DNA of 48,069 nucleotides from Ignavibacteria bacterium (GCA_013298775.1 JAAFIV010000035.1:1-48069), one strand, 5' to 3'; positions 24,153 through 33,900 are shown, numbered from the stretch's first letter. Notes: a model not told the origin generated them from the letters alone. Translations and numbers: made by a program.

Positions 24153-24836
24153 ATGCTCATGCGCTTTGTACCACTATTATTTTCCCTTCTGCTCTTGGGA
24201 ATATTTTCGCTATCATGCTCTGAACAGCGCGTAAAGACTGATACTTTACCCTATTCATGGGCTGCTGAAAATTTCAAAAATGACTATGCGTACTGGCACA
24301 TTGCTGATTCCGTCTTACTTCGGCGCGATACCATTTACGGCGCAATGTCAGTGGAAATGCGTAATTCGCTCATGCTCACCACCACACGCTTGCAAGGTGC
24401 GCAAATTATCAAGTCCGAGCTTCTTCGCCGCACGCCGCAAGGTTTGCTGCGCCTTTTGCCGTGTGATGATGGTTCTCGCTTGGAGCAAGTATTTTTGCCG
24501 TTTCCCATTCGACAAGATTCATCAAGCAAAGCCGCTTCCGTGCTGTCTTCGTGGGCAATCAAAGCCTGCACAGGCGATACCACCAGCACGTTTCGCATCC
24601 AATCTGCCGACACAAGTGTTTCTGTGCCAGCAGGGACGTTTCGCGTGATTCAGCTTCGCGAGGTAGATTTTACCAATCTCACTACCGATTTCTATTTTCA
24701 CGATACCCTTGGACTTATCCAAATGACCATTCAGCATTCGCTTCTTAGCAATAACGGAACGCGCTATCTTGCTGACGCAACGGCGAAACCCTTTGAAGGC
24801 TTTATTTTAGTAAAGGCGGGAAAGCGGCGCAAGTAG
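24153..24836 (+). CDS. Putative lipoprotein, function unknown
   Basis: A 227-residue protein with a signal peptide of the lipoprotein type: a hydrophobic run LLFSLLLLGIFSLSC with the cysteine at about position 22. The -3 residue is serine, so the lipobox is not ideal. The mature part is rich in beta strands and threonine/serine and has a region VPAGTFRVIQLREVDF near residue 160 that resembles the conserved core of several hypothetical periplasmic proteins. No enzyme motif is seen. Start could be at 24153 or at the next ATG, 24159. A LON-domain gene follows in the same direction after 100 bases. Confidence 0.65.
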   Translation: MLMRFVPLLFSLLLLGIFSLSCSEQRVKTDTLPYSWAAENFKNDYAYWHIADSVLLRRDTIYGAMSVEMRNSLMLTTTRLQGAQIIKSELLRRTPQGLLRLLPCDDGSRLEQVFLPFPIRQDSSSKAASVLSSWAIKACTGDTTSTFRIQSADTSVSVPAGTFRVIQLREVDFTNLTTDFYFHDTLGLIQMTIQHSLLSNNGTRYLADATAKPFEGFILVKAGKRRK

Positions 24837-24937
24837 CACGCTTACGTGCGTGCAAGGTCGTTTTTATCATATTTGCGAGTTCTTCAAAAAATGCGTAGTT
24901 TTTCGTGCTGTTTTCCTCTTACCTCTCACCGCGATTT

Positions 24938-25576
24938 ATGGAAAAAATAGGTTTATTTCCGCTCAATGTTGTCGTATTTCCCGAATCTTCCGTGCCGTTG
25001 CATATCTTCGAGCCACGCTATAAGCAGCTTGTAGCCTTGGCTATAGACGAAGAAAAAGATTTTGGCATCAATCTCGTGGATTCTTCGCGGCTCTTCCAAA
25101 CAGGCTGCACCGTAGAAGTGAGCGAAGTTTCGCGCCGGTACGACGACGGACGCTTGGATGTTGTCGTTACAGGCAAACAACGCTTCACGCTTCGCTCCTT
25201 GCGTGAAGGCGAGGAACTGTATTACGTCGGCATTGTGGAATACTTCATGGATGAAAGCGATGAAGTGATTGACACCCAACTTCGGCAAATGTGCATCAAG
25301 CAATACAATGAAATTATTGAACTTGTCTATCCGGGCGCGGCGGAAGAATATGTTCTGGATATAAGCTATACTGGCACAGCATCGTTTTTTATCGCCCAAA
25401 AAGCGGGCTTGGATGTGCTGCGCAAACAAGAGCTTTTGGAAATACGCTCGGAAAATCAACGCCTAGAAAAATTGACCGATTTTATGGAACGTCTTTTGCC
25501 CGAACTCCGCGATAAACGCCGTATTCAAGACGTAATTATGAGCGATGGCTATATCCCCAATAAGTCGAAAAATTAG
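24938..25576 (+). CDS. Stand-alone LON substrate-binding domain protein
   Basis: A 212-residue protein with the N-terminal domain of Lon protease but no ATPase or protease parts. It begins IGLFPLNVVVFPESSVPLHIFEPRYKQL in two stretches typical of the family, and shows FGINLVD, GCTVEVSEV and GRLDVVVTGKQRF in order. A helical tail covers about 130-212. Such proteins are common and may recognise damaged or unfolded proteins; their partner is not known. The ATG at 24938 is chosen because conservation begins a few residues later. Downstream lies a MITE-like element. Confidence 0.88.
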   Translation: MEKIGLFPLNVVVFPESSVPLHIFEPRYKQLVALAIDEEKDFGINLVDSSRLFQTGCTVEVSEVSRRYDDGRLDVVVTGKQRFTLRSLREGEELYYVGIVEYFMDESDEVIDTQLRQMCIKQYNEIIELVYPGAAEEYVLDISYTGTASFFIAQKAGLDVLRKQELLEIRSENQRLEKLTDFMERLLPELRDKRRIQDVIMSDGYIPNKSKN

Positions 25577-25608
25577 GCGTATCCTGCACAATGAGAATAG
25601 ATTATCAA

Positions 25609-25780
25609 TAGACATTATACAGATTAAGCTCTGAAGGGCTGGGAATGGCGTAAATACTGGCTTCAGTGGCTTGAGACTTCTTGTCTGTGTTTGTCGCCTG
25701 AACCCCGCACCAATGCTCACAGACAAGAAGTCTCAAGCCACTATTTGAAGAGCAAAAACAGCTAATCTGTATAATAGACT
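25609..25780 (+). mobile_element. MITE-like element, copy 1
   Basis: A 172-bp element. It starts with TAGACATTATACAGATTA and ends with TAATCTGTATAATAGAC, an imperfect inverted repeat. Inside is a hairpin repeat of the GGCTTGAGACTTC type (about 25664-25742). An almost identical copy lies in the opposite orientation at 34293-34463, where the ends match perfectly over 18 bp. It has no coding capacity. The sense here follows the left end given first. Confidence 0.85.
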
Positions 25781-25874
25781 TTATTCCGAATAGACTTTTT
25801 TACTAAACAAGGCAGCATGCTGCCTTGCTCCAAAACTCTAAAAACCTTATTCGAGATAAACTCTAATACATAAG

Positions 25875-25991
25875 GCTCTCGCAAAATTCTTGTTTTGTGG
25901 CACAGACAAGAGTTTCTATGCTACCAAAGACGCGTAAAATCTGCATCAAGCGGTAGCGCAGACACTCCTGTTTGCGCCATTTGCGAGAGTC
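25875..25991. repeat. Nested hairpin repeat with CTCTCGCAAA ends
   Basis: The outer arms CTCTCGCAAA and TTTGCGAGAG enclose two arms of the main family, GTGGCACAGACAAGAGT and GCGCAGACACTCCTGTTTGC. It lies 36 bases before the next gene and could shield its leader or carry the promoter. Confidence 0.75.
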
Positions 25992-26027
25992 CTAAATACA
26001 TTTTTACTCCTTTACTTTTGTTGCATT

Positions 26028-26423
26028 ATGGCTAAAACCCGCACTCACGCTGACTTCCGCACTGGTGGTGTCGTCTCTGTTTGGCTCGGCACTATCGGCA
26101 TCGAAGACGACCTCGACGATTATTTAGCAGATGAATTTGCTGATGATTTTGGCTTTGAAATTATTCCTGAAGACGGACCCGAATTCGATGTTGCAAATCC
26201 CGCACGCCCCGTTGCTGCGCTCTTGGATGGCTTTAGCTGCTTTGAAGATTTTATTGAAGAAGCCGTCGAAGCCGCGAAAATACAGGGCTGGGAAAAAGCA
26301 AATTGCGCGTTGGTTTTCTATAACTTTGCCTACGAAGAAGATTCTGCCAATGGCGACGCGCCACTGAGCTTTATTGGCACATTTCCTTTTGCCCTTGATG
26401 AAGGCGACGAAGACGAAGAGTAA
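26028..26423 (+). CDS. Imm22-like immunity protein, orphan
   Basis: A 131-residue, very acidic protein. The start of the conserved part, VVSVWLGTIGIEDDLDDYL, matches the V-S-I-W-L-G-x-F-x-S-E-x-E-x-x-x-Y pattern of the Imm22 family, and the FEDFIEEAVEAA helix and WEKANCALVFYNF strand also fit. Imm22 proteins neutralise polymorphic toxins delivered by contact-dependent or other secretion systems. No toxin gene is adjacent, so this would be an orphan or a protein recruited to another role. The last 15 residues are mostly aspartate and glutamate. The ATG at 26028 is the only early start. Confidence 0.65.
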   Translation: MAKTRTHADFRTGGVVSVWLGTIGIEDDLDDYLADEFADDFGFEIIPEDGPEFDVANPARPVAALLDGFSCFEDFIEEAVEAAKIQGWEKANCALVFYNFAYEEDSANGDAPLSFIGTFPFALDEGDEDEE

Positions 26424-26602
26424 AGACACTCAGCAAATACACTGAAAAACGAGTGTTGGTGCGTGATTGAAGTCTGTTACGAAATCGTAATATCGTTCTC
26501 ATGGAAAACACCAGAAATTCTGCGCTAAATAGCATAATTTTGTGGCTGTCTGTTGTACTCTTCAACGAAATGCAACTGCGATAGGATAATTCACTCTACT
26601 TG

Positions 26603-26644
26603 AGACTTTCTTTCCTAGACTTTCTTTCCTAGAATTTCTTTCAC
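26603..26644 (+). repeat. Three 14-bp tandem repeats upstream of pstS
   Basis: AGACTTTCTTTCCT occurs twice exactly and a third time as AGAATTTCTTTCAC, ending 17 bases before the pstS start. Its place in the leader suggests a role in transcription or translation of the pst genes, but no known PhoB box is visible in it. Confidence 0.85.
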
Positions 26645-26661
26645 TTCGCCCGCGCTTGTGT

Positions 26662-27600
26662 ATGAAGCAGTTTTACCATCTCATCACGATTTGTTTTCCT
26701 TCCTTTGTTTGCCGTAGTGCTGCGGTTTGTTGCCTTTTTGGGGCAATGATGCTTTCTCTCAGTCCTGCACTTTTCTCACAAGCAACAAATTCTGCAAAAG
26801 AAACCCAGAAAGTACCCCAGAAACAAACCCTCACTATCAAGGGGTCCGATACAATGGTTATTCTCGTGCAACGCTGGACGGAAGTATTTTCCAGCACCAT
26901 GCGCGATAAAACTAATGTGCAGTTCCAAGTAACCGGTGGCGGCTCTGGAACAGGTATTTCCTCGCTTATCAATGGTACGACCGATATTTGCTCTTCCTCG
27001 CGTCCAATCAAATCCAACGAAGTGCGCCAACTCAGCGAAAAATATCGTTCCAATGGCGTGGAAGTTCGCGTTGCCCGTGATGGTATTGCGGTATATTTGA
27101 ATGAAAAAAATCCTGTCCAAAATTTGACCATCGGGCAAGTGCAACGCATTTTTACGGGAGAAATTACGAACTGGAAAGACTTAGGTGGCGCAGATAGTCG
27201 GATTGTATTGTACAGCCGCGAAAACAACTCTGGTACGTATGAATTTTTCAAAGAGCATGCGCTCAAAAAGCAAGATTTTGCATCGCAGACACAGCATATG
27301 GTCGGCACAGGCGCACTCGTGAATGCGATTGCAAAAGATGAATTTGCCATTGGTTTTGGAGGAATTGCCTACGCAAGTGGCGTAAAAGCGGCTGCAATTG
27401 CATTCGATGAAAAAAGTCCGTATGTGCTTCCCAAAGAAAGTGAGATTTTAAGCGGTTCCTACCCGATTTCACGCTTGCTCTATTTCTATCTCAAAGAACG
27501 TCCCACTGGCACAATGAAAACCTTTATTGATTGGGTGATTAGCCAAAAAGGACAGGCTGTTGTTACAGAAGTTGGGTATTTGCCAACAAAGAAATTTTAA
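26662..27600 (+). CDS. pstS: Phosphate ABC transporter substrate-binding protein PstS
   Basis: A 312-residue periplasmic protein with an N-terminal signal peptide (about 1-42). The mature part begins LTIKGSDTMVILVQRW, as in PstS, and carries VTGGGSGTGISSLINGTTDI with the phosphate-binding glycine/serine loop, then SSRPIKSNE, ARDGIAVYLN, IFTGEITNWKDLGG and the RENNSGTYEFF loop with the second set of phosphate contacts. All of these fit the family. The protein takes phosphate to the PstC/PstA channel. The pstC gene starts 12 bases after the stop, so they form an operon. The ATG at 26662 is preferred to a TTG six bases before it. Confidence 0.95.
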   Translation: MKQFYHLITICFPSFVCRSAAVCCLFGAMMLSLSPALFSQATNSAKETQKVPQKQTLTIKGSDTMVILVQRWTEVFSSTMRDKTNVQFQVTGGGSGTGISSLINGTTDICSSSRPIKSNEVRQLSEKYRSNGVEVRVARDGIAVYLNEKNPVQNLTIGQVQRIFTGEITNWKDLGGADSRIVLYSRENNSGTYEFFKEHALKKQDFASQTQHMVGTGALVNAIAKDEFAIGFGGIAYASGVKAAAIAFDEKSPYVLPKESEILSGSYPISRLLYFYLKERPTGTMKTFIDWVISQKGQAVVTEVGYLPTKKF

Positions 27601-27612
27601 CGCTTGAACACT

Positions 27613-28779
27613 ATGGAATTGGAACAACAAGCAAATACGCCGCCTCAAGCACCTTCTTCTGAAGCGCATCCTTTTGTGCGGCGCAAAAGCAATCTCGGCG
27701 AGCGCGTCATAGAGCGCGGAATCGCGCTGATTGGCGGGATTGCGGTGGTATTGATATTTCTCATTTTGCTCTTTGTTGTGCGTGAGTCTATTCCACTTTT
27801 TTTTCAATCTGAACGAACAACAACGGCAGAAAAGAAAGCTAAGAAAGCAAGCAATGAAGCGGTCTTGAAGCCAGAGGTTTACAATCCAGATATTATCTTG
27901 AATAGCGCAGAAAGCGAATCCGTATTTGTACCAGAGGTCTATAACCCTGATGTTTCCGTGCCTTCGCAGATTTCGTCTTCCGCAAGCGCATCATCCGAAG
28001 AAGAAGAAAGCGAACACGGTATTAGTTTTGCAAATGTGCTATCAGGCACGTGGCAGCCTGTTTCTACGCGCCCAAAGTTTGGTATTTTACCGCTCATCGT
28101 TGGGACAGCAAAAACAACCATCGTCGCAATTTTCATAGGCGCACCGCTTGGTATCTTGGCTGCATTGTACGCTGCTTTTTTTGCGCCGCGCCGCTTGAAA
28201 GAATTTATTAAGCCACTCGTAGAAATGCTCGCAGGATTACCTTCGGTGGTCATTGGATTTTTTTGCTTGATGACCGTTGGCTCATTCCTCCAAACACTCT
28301 TCGGTCTGGATTTCCGCTTAAATGCTATTGTTGGCGGCATTGGCTTGTCAATTGCGGTGATTCCTATTGTGTTTACCATTGCCGAAGACGCGCTTTCTGC
28401 CGTGCCGAAAAGCCTCTTGGAAGCCTCGCTTGCAATGGGCGCAACAACGTGGGAGAGCGCGTATAAGGTCATGCTTCCTGCCGCATTTCCAGGTGTGTTT
28501 GCCGCAGTATTGCTTGGTATTGGGCGTGCATTTGGCGAAACGATGATTGCGCTCATGGCAACAGGCAATGCCGCAATGCTCTCTGCCTCTTTCGCCGACC
28601 CTGTTCGCACCTTCTCCGCAACGATTGGCGCGGAAATGGGTGAGGTTATCTGGGGTTCGCCGCATTATAGCATGCTCTTTTTTCTCGGTGTGTTGCTCTT
28701 CCTTTTCTCCTTCACGCTGAATGCCGTCACGGAACTATTCATCAAAGAACGTTTAGCGAAGAAGCTCCAAGGAGGATAG
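27613..28779 (+). CDS. pstC: Phosphate ABC transporter permease PstC
   Basis: A 388-residue membrane protein. The first helix lies at about 38-58 (IGGIAVVLIFLILLFVV). It is followed by an unusual ~90-residue insertion rich in glutamate and serine, with PEVYNPD twice. The transport domain starts at about 155 (GILPLIVGTAKTT) and contains LAGLPSVVIGFF and the coupling loop EASLAMGATTWES, the site where the PstB ATPase docks. The C-terminal part includes GRAFGETMIALMATGNA. The protein forms the channel with PstA. It lies 12 bases after pstS; pstA follows after a 384-base gap with an inserted element. Confidence 0.93.
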   Translation: MELEQQANTPPQAPSSEAHPFVRRKSNLGERVIERGIALIGGIAVVLIFLILLFVVRESIPLFFQSERTTTAEKKAKKASNEAVLKPEVYNPDIILNSAESESVFVPEVYNPDVSVPSQISSSASASSEEEESEHGISFANVLSGTWQPVSTRPKFGILPLIVGTAKTTIVAIFIGAPLGILAALYAAFFAPRRLKEFIKPLVEMLAGLPSVVIGFFCLMTVGSFLQTLFGLDFRLNAIVGGIGLSIAVIPIVFTIAEDALSAVPKSLLEASLAMGATTWESAYKVMLPAAFPGVFAAVLLGIGRAFGETMIALMATGNAAMLSASFADPVRTFSATIGAEMGEVIWGSPHYSMLFFLGVLLFLFSFTLNAVTELFIKERLAKKLQGG

Positions 28780-28948
28780 AAGAAAGGATGAAATCTGAGG
28801 GATGAGGGATGAAGAATGAAGATTTCACCGTCCGGCGGATTCTTGCGGTTATCACTCGCCAAACGGTGAAGAAACCGCCTGGGCGAGGCATGACAATCTT
28901 TCACCCGAAAGGGAATAAACTCCACGCAATGAAGACACAATGACTAAG

Positions 28949-29141
28949 AATGCCAATTAAAAGTTAGGCTAAGTCGTTGATTTTTATGACACTGATTTAA
29001 CTGATAAAAATGATTTTCACAGATACATGATGTGAAATGATATAAAAAAAATCTTTTCAAATCATTATTCTTCAATCAGTTATCAGTTTTATCGGTTCAA
29101 TCATTTTAATCAGTGTCAAAAACTATCTTTTAATTCGCATT
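28949..29141. mobile_element. Palindromic MITE-like element inside the pst operon
   Basis: A 193-bp AT-rich element. Its ends AATGCCAATTAAAAGTTAG and CTATCTTTTAATTCGCATT are inverted repeats (16 of 19 after complementing), and inner arms GACACTGATTTAACTGATAA and ATCATTTTAATCAGTGTC also pair. CAATGACTAAGAA occurs on both sides, at 28938-28950 and 29148-29160, as expected for a target duplication or recombination junction. It contains no gene. The remaining spacer at 28780-28948 holds a shorter GC-rich palindrome and no gene. Confidence 0.75.
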
Positions 29142-29149
29142 AAGAACCA

Positions 29150-29167
29150 ATGACTAAGAACCAATGA
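29150..29167 (+). promoter_or_regulatory. Five-codon upstream frame overlapping the pstA start
   Basis: ATG ACT AAG AAC CAA TGA encodes MTKNQ and stops in ATGA, where the pstA ATG begins. The same residues open PstA (MTKNQT), so the region arose by a 14-bp tandem duplication (AACCAATGACTAAG, AACCAATGACCAAG). Ribosomes starting at the first ATG could reinitiate at the second. Confidence 0.65.
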
Positions 29168-30078
29168 CCAAGAACCAAACAACAAAGCGTCTTATCGGGA
29201 TATTTGCTGTCGGGGCGGCACTATTGGCGGTCGTAGCAATAGCAGGACTTGTTTTTAGTACAATGGGGACATTTCTTGCGAAGGGCGCACCGCATGTATC
29301 GTGGTCGCTTTTGAGTGAAGCACCACGCAACAATAACACTGAAGGCGGCATCTTTCCTGCTATTTACGGTACAACGCTCTTAGTGCTGATAATGTCAATG
29401 TTGGGTGTACCGATTGGCACAATTACGGCAATTTATCTTTCCGAATACACCCGTCCGAATGCCGTATTCCCTCGTATCATTCGTTTTGCAGTAAACACCC
29501 TTGCGGGCGTGCCTTCGATTGTGTTTGGATTATTTGGCTTAGGTTTTTTTGTGCAATTCGTTGGACGCAGCATGGATACTGCCTTAGGCAATGACACTGC
29601 CCTTTTTGGACAACCCGCCCTTCTCTGGGCTGCTGCCACGCTTGCCGCATTAACACTGCCTGTGGTGATTGTCTCGGTAGAAGAAGCTCTCCGAACCGTT
29701 CCCCGCGAAATGCGTGAAGGCAGCCTCGCGCTTGGTGCGACGCGCTGGCAAACAATTTGGAAAATTGTCTTACCCAATTCCACTACTGGCATTTTAACGG
29801 GTGCAATTCTCGCCATTGGGCGCGGTGCGGGCGAAGTTGCACCGATATTGTTTACGGGCGCGGTCTATTCCTTGCCGCAGCTTCCCGACGGCATCACGAG
29901 CCAATTCATGCACCTAGGCTACCATTTGTTTGTTCTTTCAACGCAATCTCCCGACGTAGATAAAACCTTGCCCCTGCAATACGCCACCACGCTTGTCCTC
30001 CTCGCACTCACCTTCACGCTTAATTTTACAGCGACGTTCATTCGCTCGCGCTTGCGCCAACGCCAGATGGGACGGTAG
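29164..30078 (+). CDS. pstA: Phosphate ABC transporter permease PstA
   Basis: A 304-residue membrane protein with a first helix at about 10-35 and a six-helix binding-protein-dependent transport domain. It shows EGGIFPAIYGTTLL, then GVPIGTITAIYLSEY, NTLAGVPSIVFGLFGL and the coupling loop REGSLALGATRWQT with IGRGAGEVAPILFTGA near 225, all as in PstA. Its partner is PstC, encoded 384 bases upstream. The ATG at 29164 overlaps the stop of a five-codon frame. A pstB ATPase gene, which normally follows, is not found here or elsewhere in the window. Confidence 0.93.
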   Translation: MTKNQTTKRLIGIFAVGAALLAVVAIAGLVFSTMGTFLAKGAPHVSWSLLSEAPRNNNTEGGIFPAIYGTTLLVLIMSMLGVPIGTITAIYLSEYTRPNAVFPRIIRFAVNTLAGVPSIVFGLFGLGFFVQFVGRSMDTALGNDTALFGQPALLWAAATLAALTLPVVIVSVEEALRTVPREMREGSLALGATRWQTIWKIVLPNSTTGILTGAILAIGRGAGEVAPILFTGAVYSLPQLPDGITSQFMHLGYHLFVLSTQSPDVDKTLPLQYATTLVLLALTFTLNFTATFIRSRLRQRQMGR

Positions 30079-30301
30079 TTGGGGAAAGGATGAAGGATGA
30101 AAAATACAGGGCATTTTGTATATTTGCCGACCGTAACGAACATATCGCCTAGAGCCAAGATATGACAAGGCTTATAGCAGATAGTTCTCCAAAGTGCAAA
30201 AAGCAAAAAAAGCACTCCTAAGGCAGATTATATCTAGCTTCTCGGCATGATAAAGAATCCTTAAAAACGCCATAAAAATCACCCAAATCCCGTTCTCATC
30301 T

Positions 30302-30877
30302 ATGCTTGACGACCTCCATAGTTTCCTTCGGCAATTTCCCTCCTTGACCGAAGAAGAACGAGCCGCAATAGCCGAGAAACTCAGTGTTCACCAGCTTTTC
30401 AAAGGAACAATATTGCTGAGAGAAGGTGAAATTTCAACAAAATGTTATTTCATCCTGCGTGGTTGTATTCGCCAATTCGTACTTGGCGCGGATGGTAAAG
30501 AGCAAACAATTGAGTTTTTTACCGAGCAGCAAGCAGTGGTGCTGTTTTCCAGCTATGGTCATAGCACGCCGTCGCGCTTTGGGTTTGTGTGTGCGGAAGA
30601 TTGTACGGCAATTGTTGGCGATGTACTCCAAGAACACGCCATGTACGAAGAATTCCCTGCGCTGCAAGCAATTACGCGCTCTATGATGGAACAAGATTTA
30701 GGAGCATTGCAAGAAAAATACGCTTCCTTCGTGCGACTTTCCCCAGAAGAACGCTATCAACATTTACTTGAGACACGCCCCAGCCTATTGCAACGCGCTC
30801 CGCAACACCAGATTGCAAGCTATCTCGGCGTTACACCAGAATCGCTCAGTCGTATTCGGAAGCGTCTTGTTGGATAG
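30302..30877 (+). CDS. Crp/Fnr-family transcriptional regulator
   Basis: A 191-residue regulator with an N-terminal cyclic-nucleotide-binding-type beta barrel (about 20-115; FKGTILLREGEISTKCYFI is the typical entry, and GKEQTIEFF follows) and a C-terminal helix-turn-helix (about 167-188, HQIASYLGVTPESLSRIR). The PEERYQHLLETRP segment just before the helix-turn-helix is typical of the Bacteroidota form. There are no cysteines in a pattern for an iron-sulfur cluster, and the arginine that holds cAMP is not evident. Its signal is therefore unknown. It precedes the multi-PAS kinase by 97 bases on the same strand. Confidence 0.9.
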   Translation: MLDDLHSFLRQFPSLTEEERAAIAEKLSVHQLFKGTILLREGEISTKCYFILRGCIRQFVLGADGKEQTIEFFTEQQAVVLFSSYGHSTPSRFGFVCAEDCTAIVGDVLQEHAMYEEFPALQAITRSMMEQDLGALQEKYASFVRLSPEERYQHLLETRPSLLQRAPQHQIASYLGVTPESLSRIRKRLVG

Positions 30878-30973
30878 TTTTTGAATATGAACAACAAGCC
30901 ACACCTTCAGCATTGACAGAAAAGAAGCAGAAAAGAATTTGCATAGATTCTCGCATTTCATTATCCTGCGTGT

Positions 30974-33900
30974 ATGAATCACGCCGCTATTTCTCCAGAC
31001 TCTTTTTCTGAGCATACTCTCCTTGCGCGAAAGCACTTGGAGCGGTTTACGCGTGCAGGAAACGCTTTGTTTGAGGCTCTTTTTGAGCATTCGAGCGACG
31101 CACTGTTCCTTGCCACTGATGAAGATGATGCGTGGATTTTTTCCTGTAACCACCAAGCACGTGAAATGTTTGACGCGCCAAGCAACGATGCGCTCTTGGG
31201 GCATCAAAAACGAAGTATGCGCGAGCATCCGCCAACGCTTGAAGAATTGCACCAACATACCGAAGAACTGCATCACAAGGGCGTTCTGCGCTTCGATTGC
31301 CTGTACACGACGTTTTCACAAACGAACATTTGGTGCGAACACACGGTCACACGTATTCCCCTAGAGCAAGGTTTTGTGCGCCTTATACGCCTTGCTGATA
31401 TTACCAACCGCAAACAATTAGAAGAAAAACTGCGCCACACCAATAGCGTTCTCGCCGATGCAGAGCGTATCACGCAACTTGGCACATGGGAATTTAACCT
31501 TGAAGACCGCACCATTACGTGGTCGGCAGAAACGTTTCGTTTGTATGGATTAGAGCCGCACGAAGGAGTTGTTCCACGCGAACTTTTTTGGGAAATGGTG
31601 CATCCCGACGATATTCCCGCCTTGCAGCAAGCCGTTGCGGTGGTGCAAACCGAAGGTAAACCGTACAAGCTGGAATTACGCGGCTTGCAGCCCGATGGCT
31701 CATACCATTTTCTCGAAGCACGCGGGAAAGCTATTCGCAATGCCGAAGGGAGCATTGTAAAAATTCTTGGAACGGTGCGGAATATCAATGCCGATAAACG
31801 CCGCGAAGCCGAGCTTTTATACAACAAAGAGCAGCTTGAAAATATCATCAATAGCATTTCGGAAGTGATTGTGGAAATCAGTTTGACGGGCATGATTCAA
31901 TTTGTCTCGAAAAACTGGATAACGCTTACGGGGCGCACCATTGAGGATTCCCTTGAACGCTCGCTCGTAGATTTTGTGCATCCAGACGATATTTCTGGTT
32001 TGTATCAACTTCTGATGAACAGCCTCGACAGCGCACCGAATGAGCGATTTTCCGTAGAATATCGCGTGTGGAATCCAGAAAAGCAAGAGTGGCGGTGGCA
32101 TGGCGCGAATGCTTCGGTTGTGCGTACCGCGAATGGTGCGCCATTACACATTCTTGCTACGGTGCGAGACATTCATCAAGAAAAAGCAATTGCGGAAAAA
32201 TTGCAACGCAGCGAGGAGTTTCTCTCGGCAGCACAGCGCATGGCTCGTCTCGGAAGCTGGTACACGGACTTATCAACGCAAACAACCGAGTGGTCGCAAA
32301 CGATGTACAACATTTACAATCTTCCTGAAACAACGCGCCCTTTTTCTGGTACAGAGTTTCTGGAAATTGTACATCCGAAAGACAAAAGCCTCGTTGCGGC
32401 AAAGCTGGAAGATGCTGTGCGAGGACGCGAACAAACTGGTATGGAGTTTCGGATTGTGCGCCGCGATGGTGTCGTCATTTGGCTGGATGGGCGCGTAAAA
32501 CCTGTCTTGCATCCCACAACGCGGCGCACTATTGCGCTTTTTGGTATTGTGTGGGACATTACCGAGCGCAAGCAAGCGGATGAGCAAATTCGCTCGCTGA
32601 ATCTGCATTTGGAAGAGCGTGTGCAAGAGCGGACGCGCCAATTGGAGAAAACCAACACCGACCTTGTGGCAATTATTGAGGAGCGCACAACGGCAGAAAT
32701 CGCGCTGCAACGAAGCCAGAGTAATCTCCGGACGCTCGTCGAAAGTACAAATGATAGCATTTGGTCCATTGACCGAGAGTTCCATTTTACGGCACTCAAT
32801 GCCGCTTTTATGTCGGTGGTGCAGTTGTATAATGGGCAATCGCTCGCTATTGGCGAATCCGCGCTGATAGAAACGCTCGGCATTCCCGCAAACGATTGGT
32901 ACGACTACTATTGCCGCGTGCTGCAATGCGAACGCCTCACTGTTCATAGCCACTACATGCTTGCGGGGTACAATTTCGATGTGGAAATTTCCTTTAGTCC
33001 GATTATCAATGAGCAAAACGCCGTGCTTGGCGCAGTGGTATTTGCACGAGATATTACCGAACGGCTCTTGGCAGAGCGCGAGGTGCGCGAGCGCGAAGCC
33101 TTGATGAGTCTTATTTTGGAAAGCATCGAAACGGGCGTTGCGCTGAGTAATAGCAATGGTATCATTTTGCGAGCAAACCGCGCACTCGCACAGATGTTTG
33201 CCTACACACCAGAGGAAATGGTTGGACGGCATTATACGATGATTGTGAAGCCAGAACGCCAAGAACAGAGTATGGAGGCGTTTCGTCAGCTTATCCAGAA
33301 TCGCCCAGAGATTCCAACAAACATTGAAACACAGTTGGTGCGCAAAGATGGCACATTTGTCGAGGTAGAAATTCTGCAAAATGTCATTCAAGATGAAGGG
33401 AATGAGATTTTTGTTGTGTCGTCGGTGAATAATATCACCGAGCGCAAACAGGCTGAAGCCGAGATACGACGAGCTTTGGAGCAGGAACGTGAACTAAGCG
33501 CAATGCAATCGCGTTTTGTGGTGATGGTTTCGCATGAATTCCGGACACCGCTTACCACCATTCGCTCCTCAGCGCAGCTTTTGGAGCGGAACCGCGAGCG
33601 ATGGTCGCCTGAAAAGCAGCAGTCGTATTTTGAAGATATAGACGTTGCGGTGAATTCCATGACCGAGCTGTTAGAAGACGTGCTTTCCTGGGGCAAAGCG
33701 CACGCAAAGCGTATTCCGTTCGAGGCGCAACCAGTGGAAATTGGGGAATGTATTGAGGGAATCGTGAGTGGCTTCCGTGCGATTGAAGACTTCAAATACC
33801 GCATCAATACTGACTTGCCAGAAAAATCACAGATGAGTAAGAAAGCTCTTTTGGACACAAAACTCCTTCGGCAAATTTTGGTTAATCTCATCTCCAACGC

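Noticed and set aside
24840-24870. Small hairpin GCACG-CTTA-CGTGC with a following T-run as a terminator of the lipoprotein gene.
   Set aside because: The stem is only five pairs and the T-run lies several bases away, so the evidence is too weak.
32273-33391. A 372-codon minus-strand frame inside the multi-PAS kinase gene.
   Set aside because: It lies antisense to well-conserved PAS domains and shows no domain pattern or ribosome binding site.
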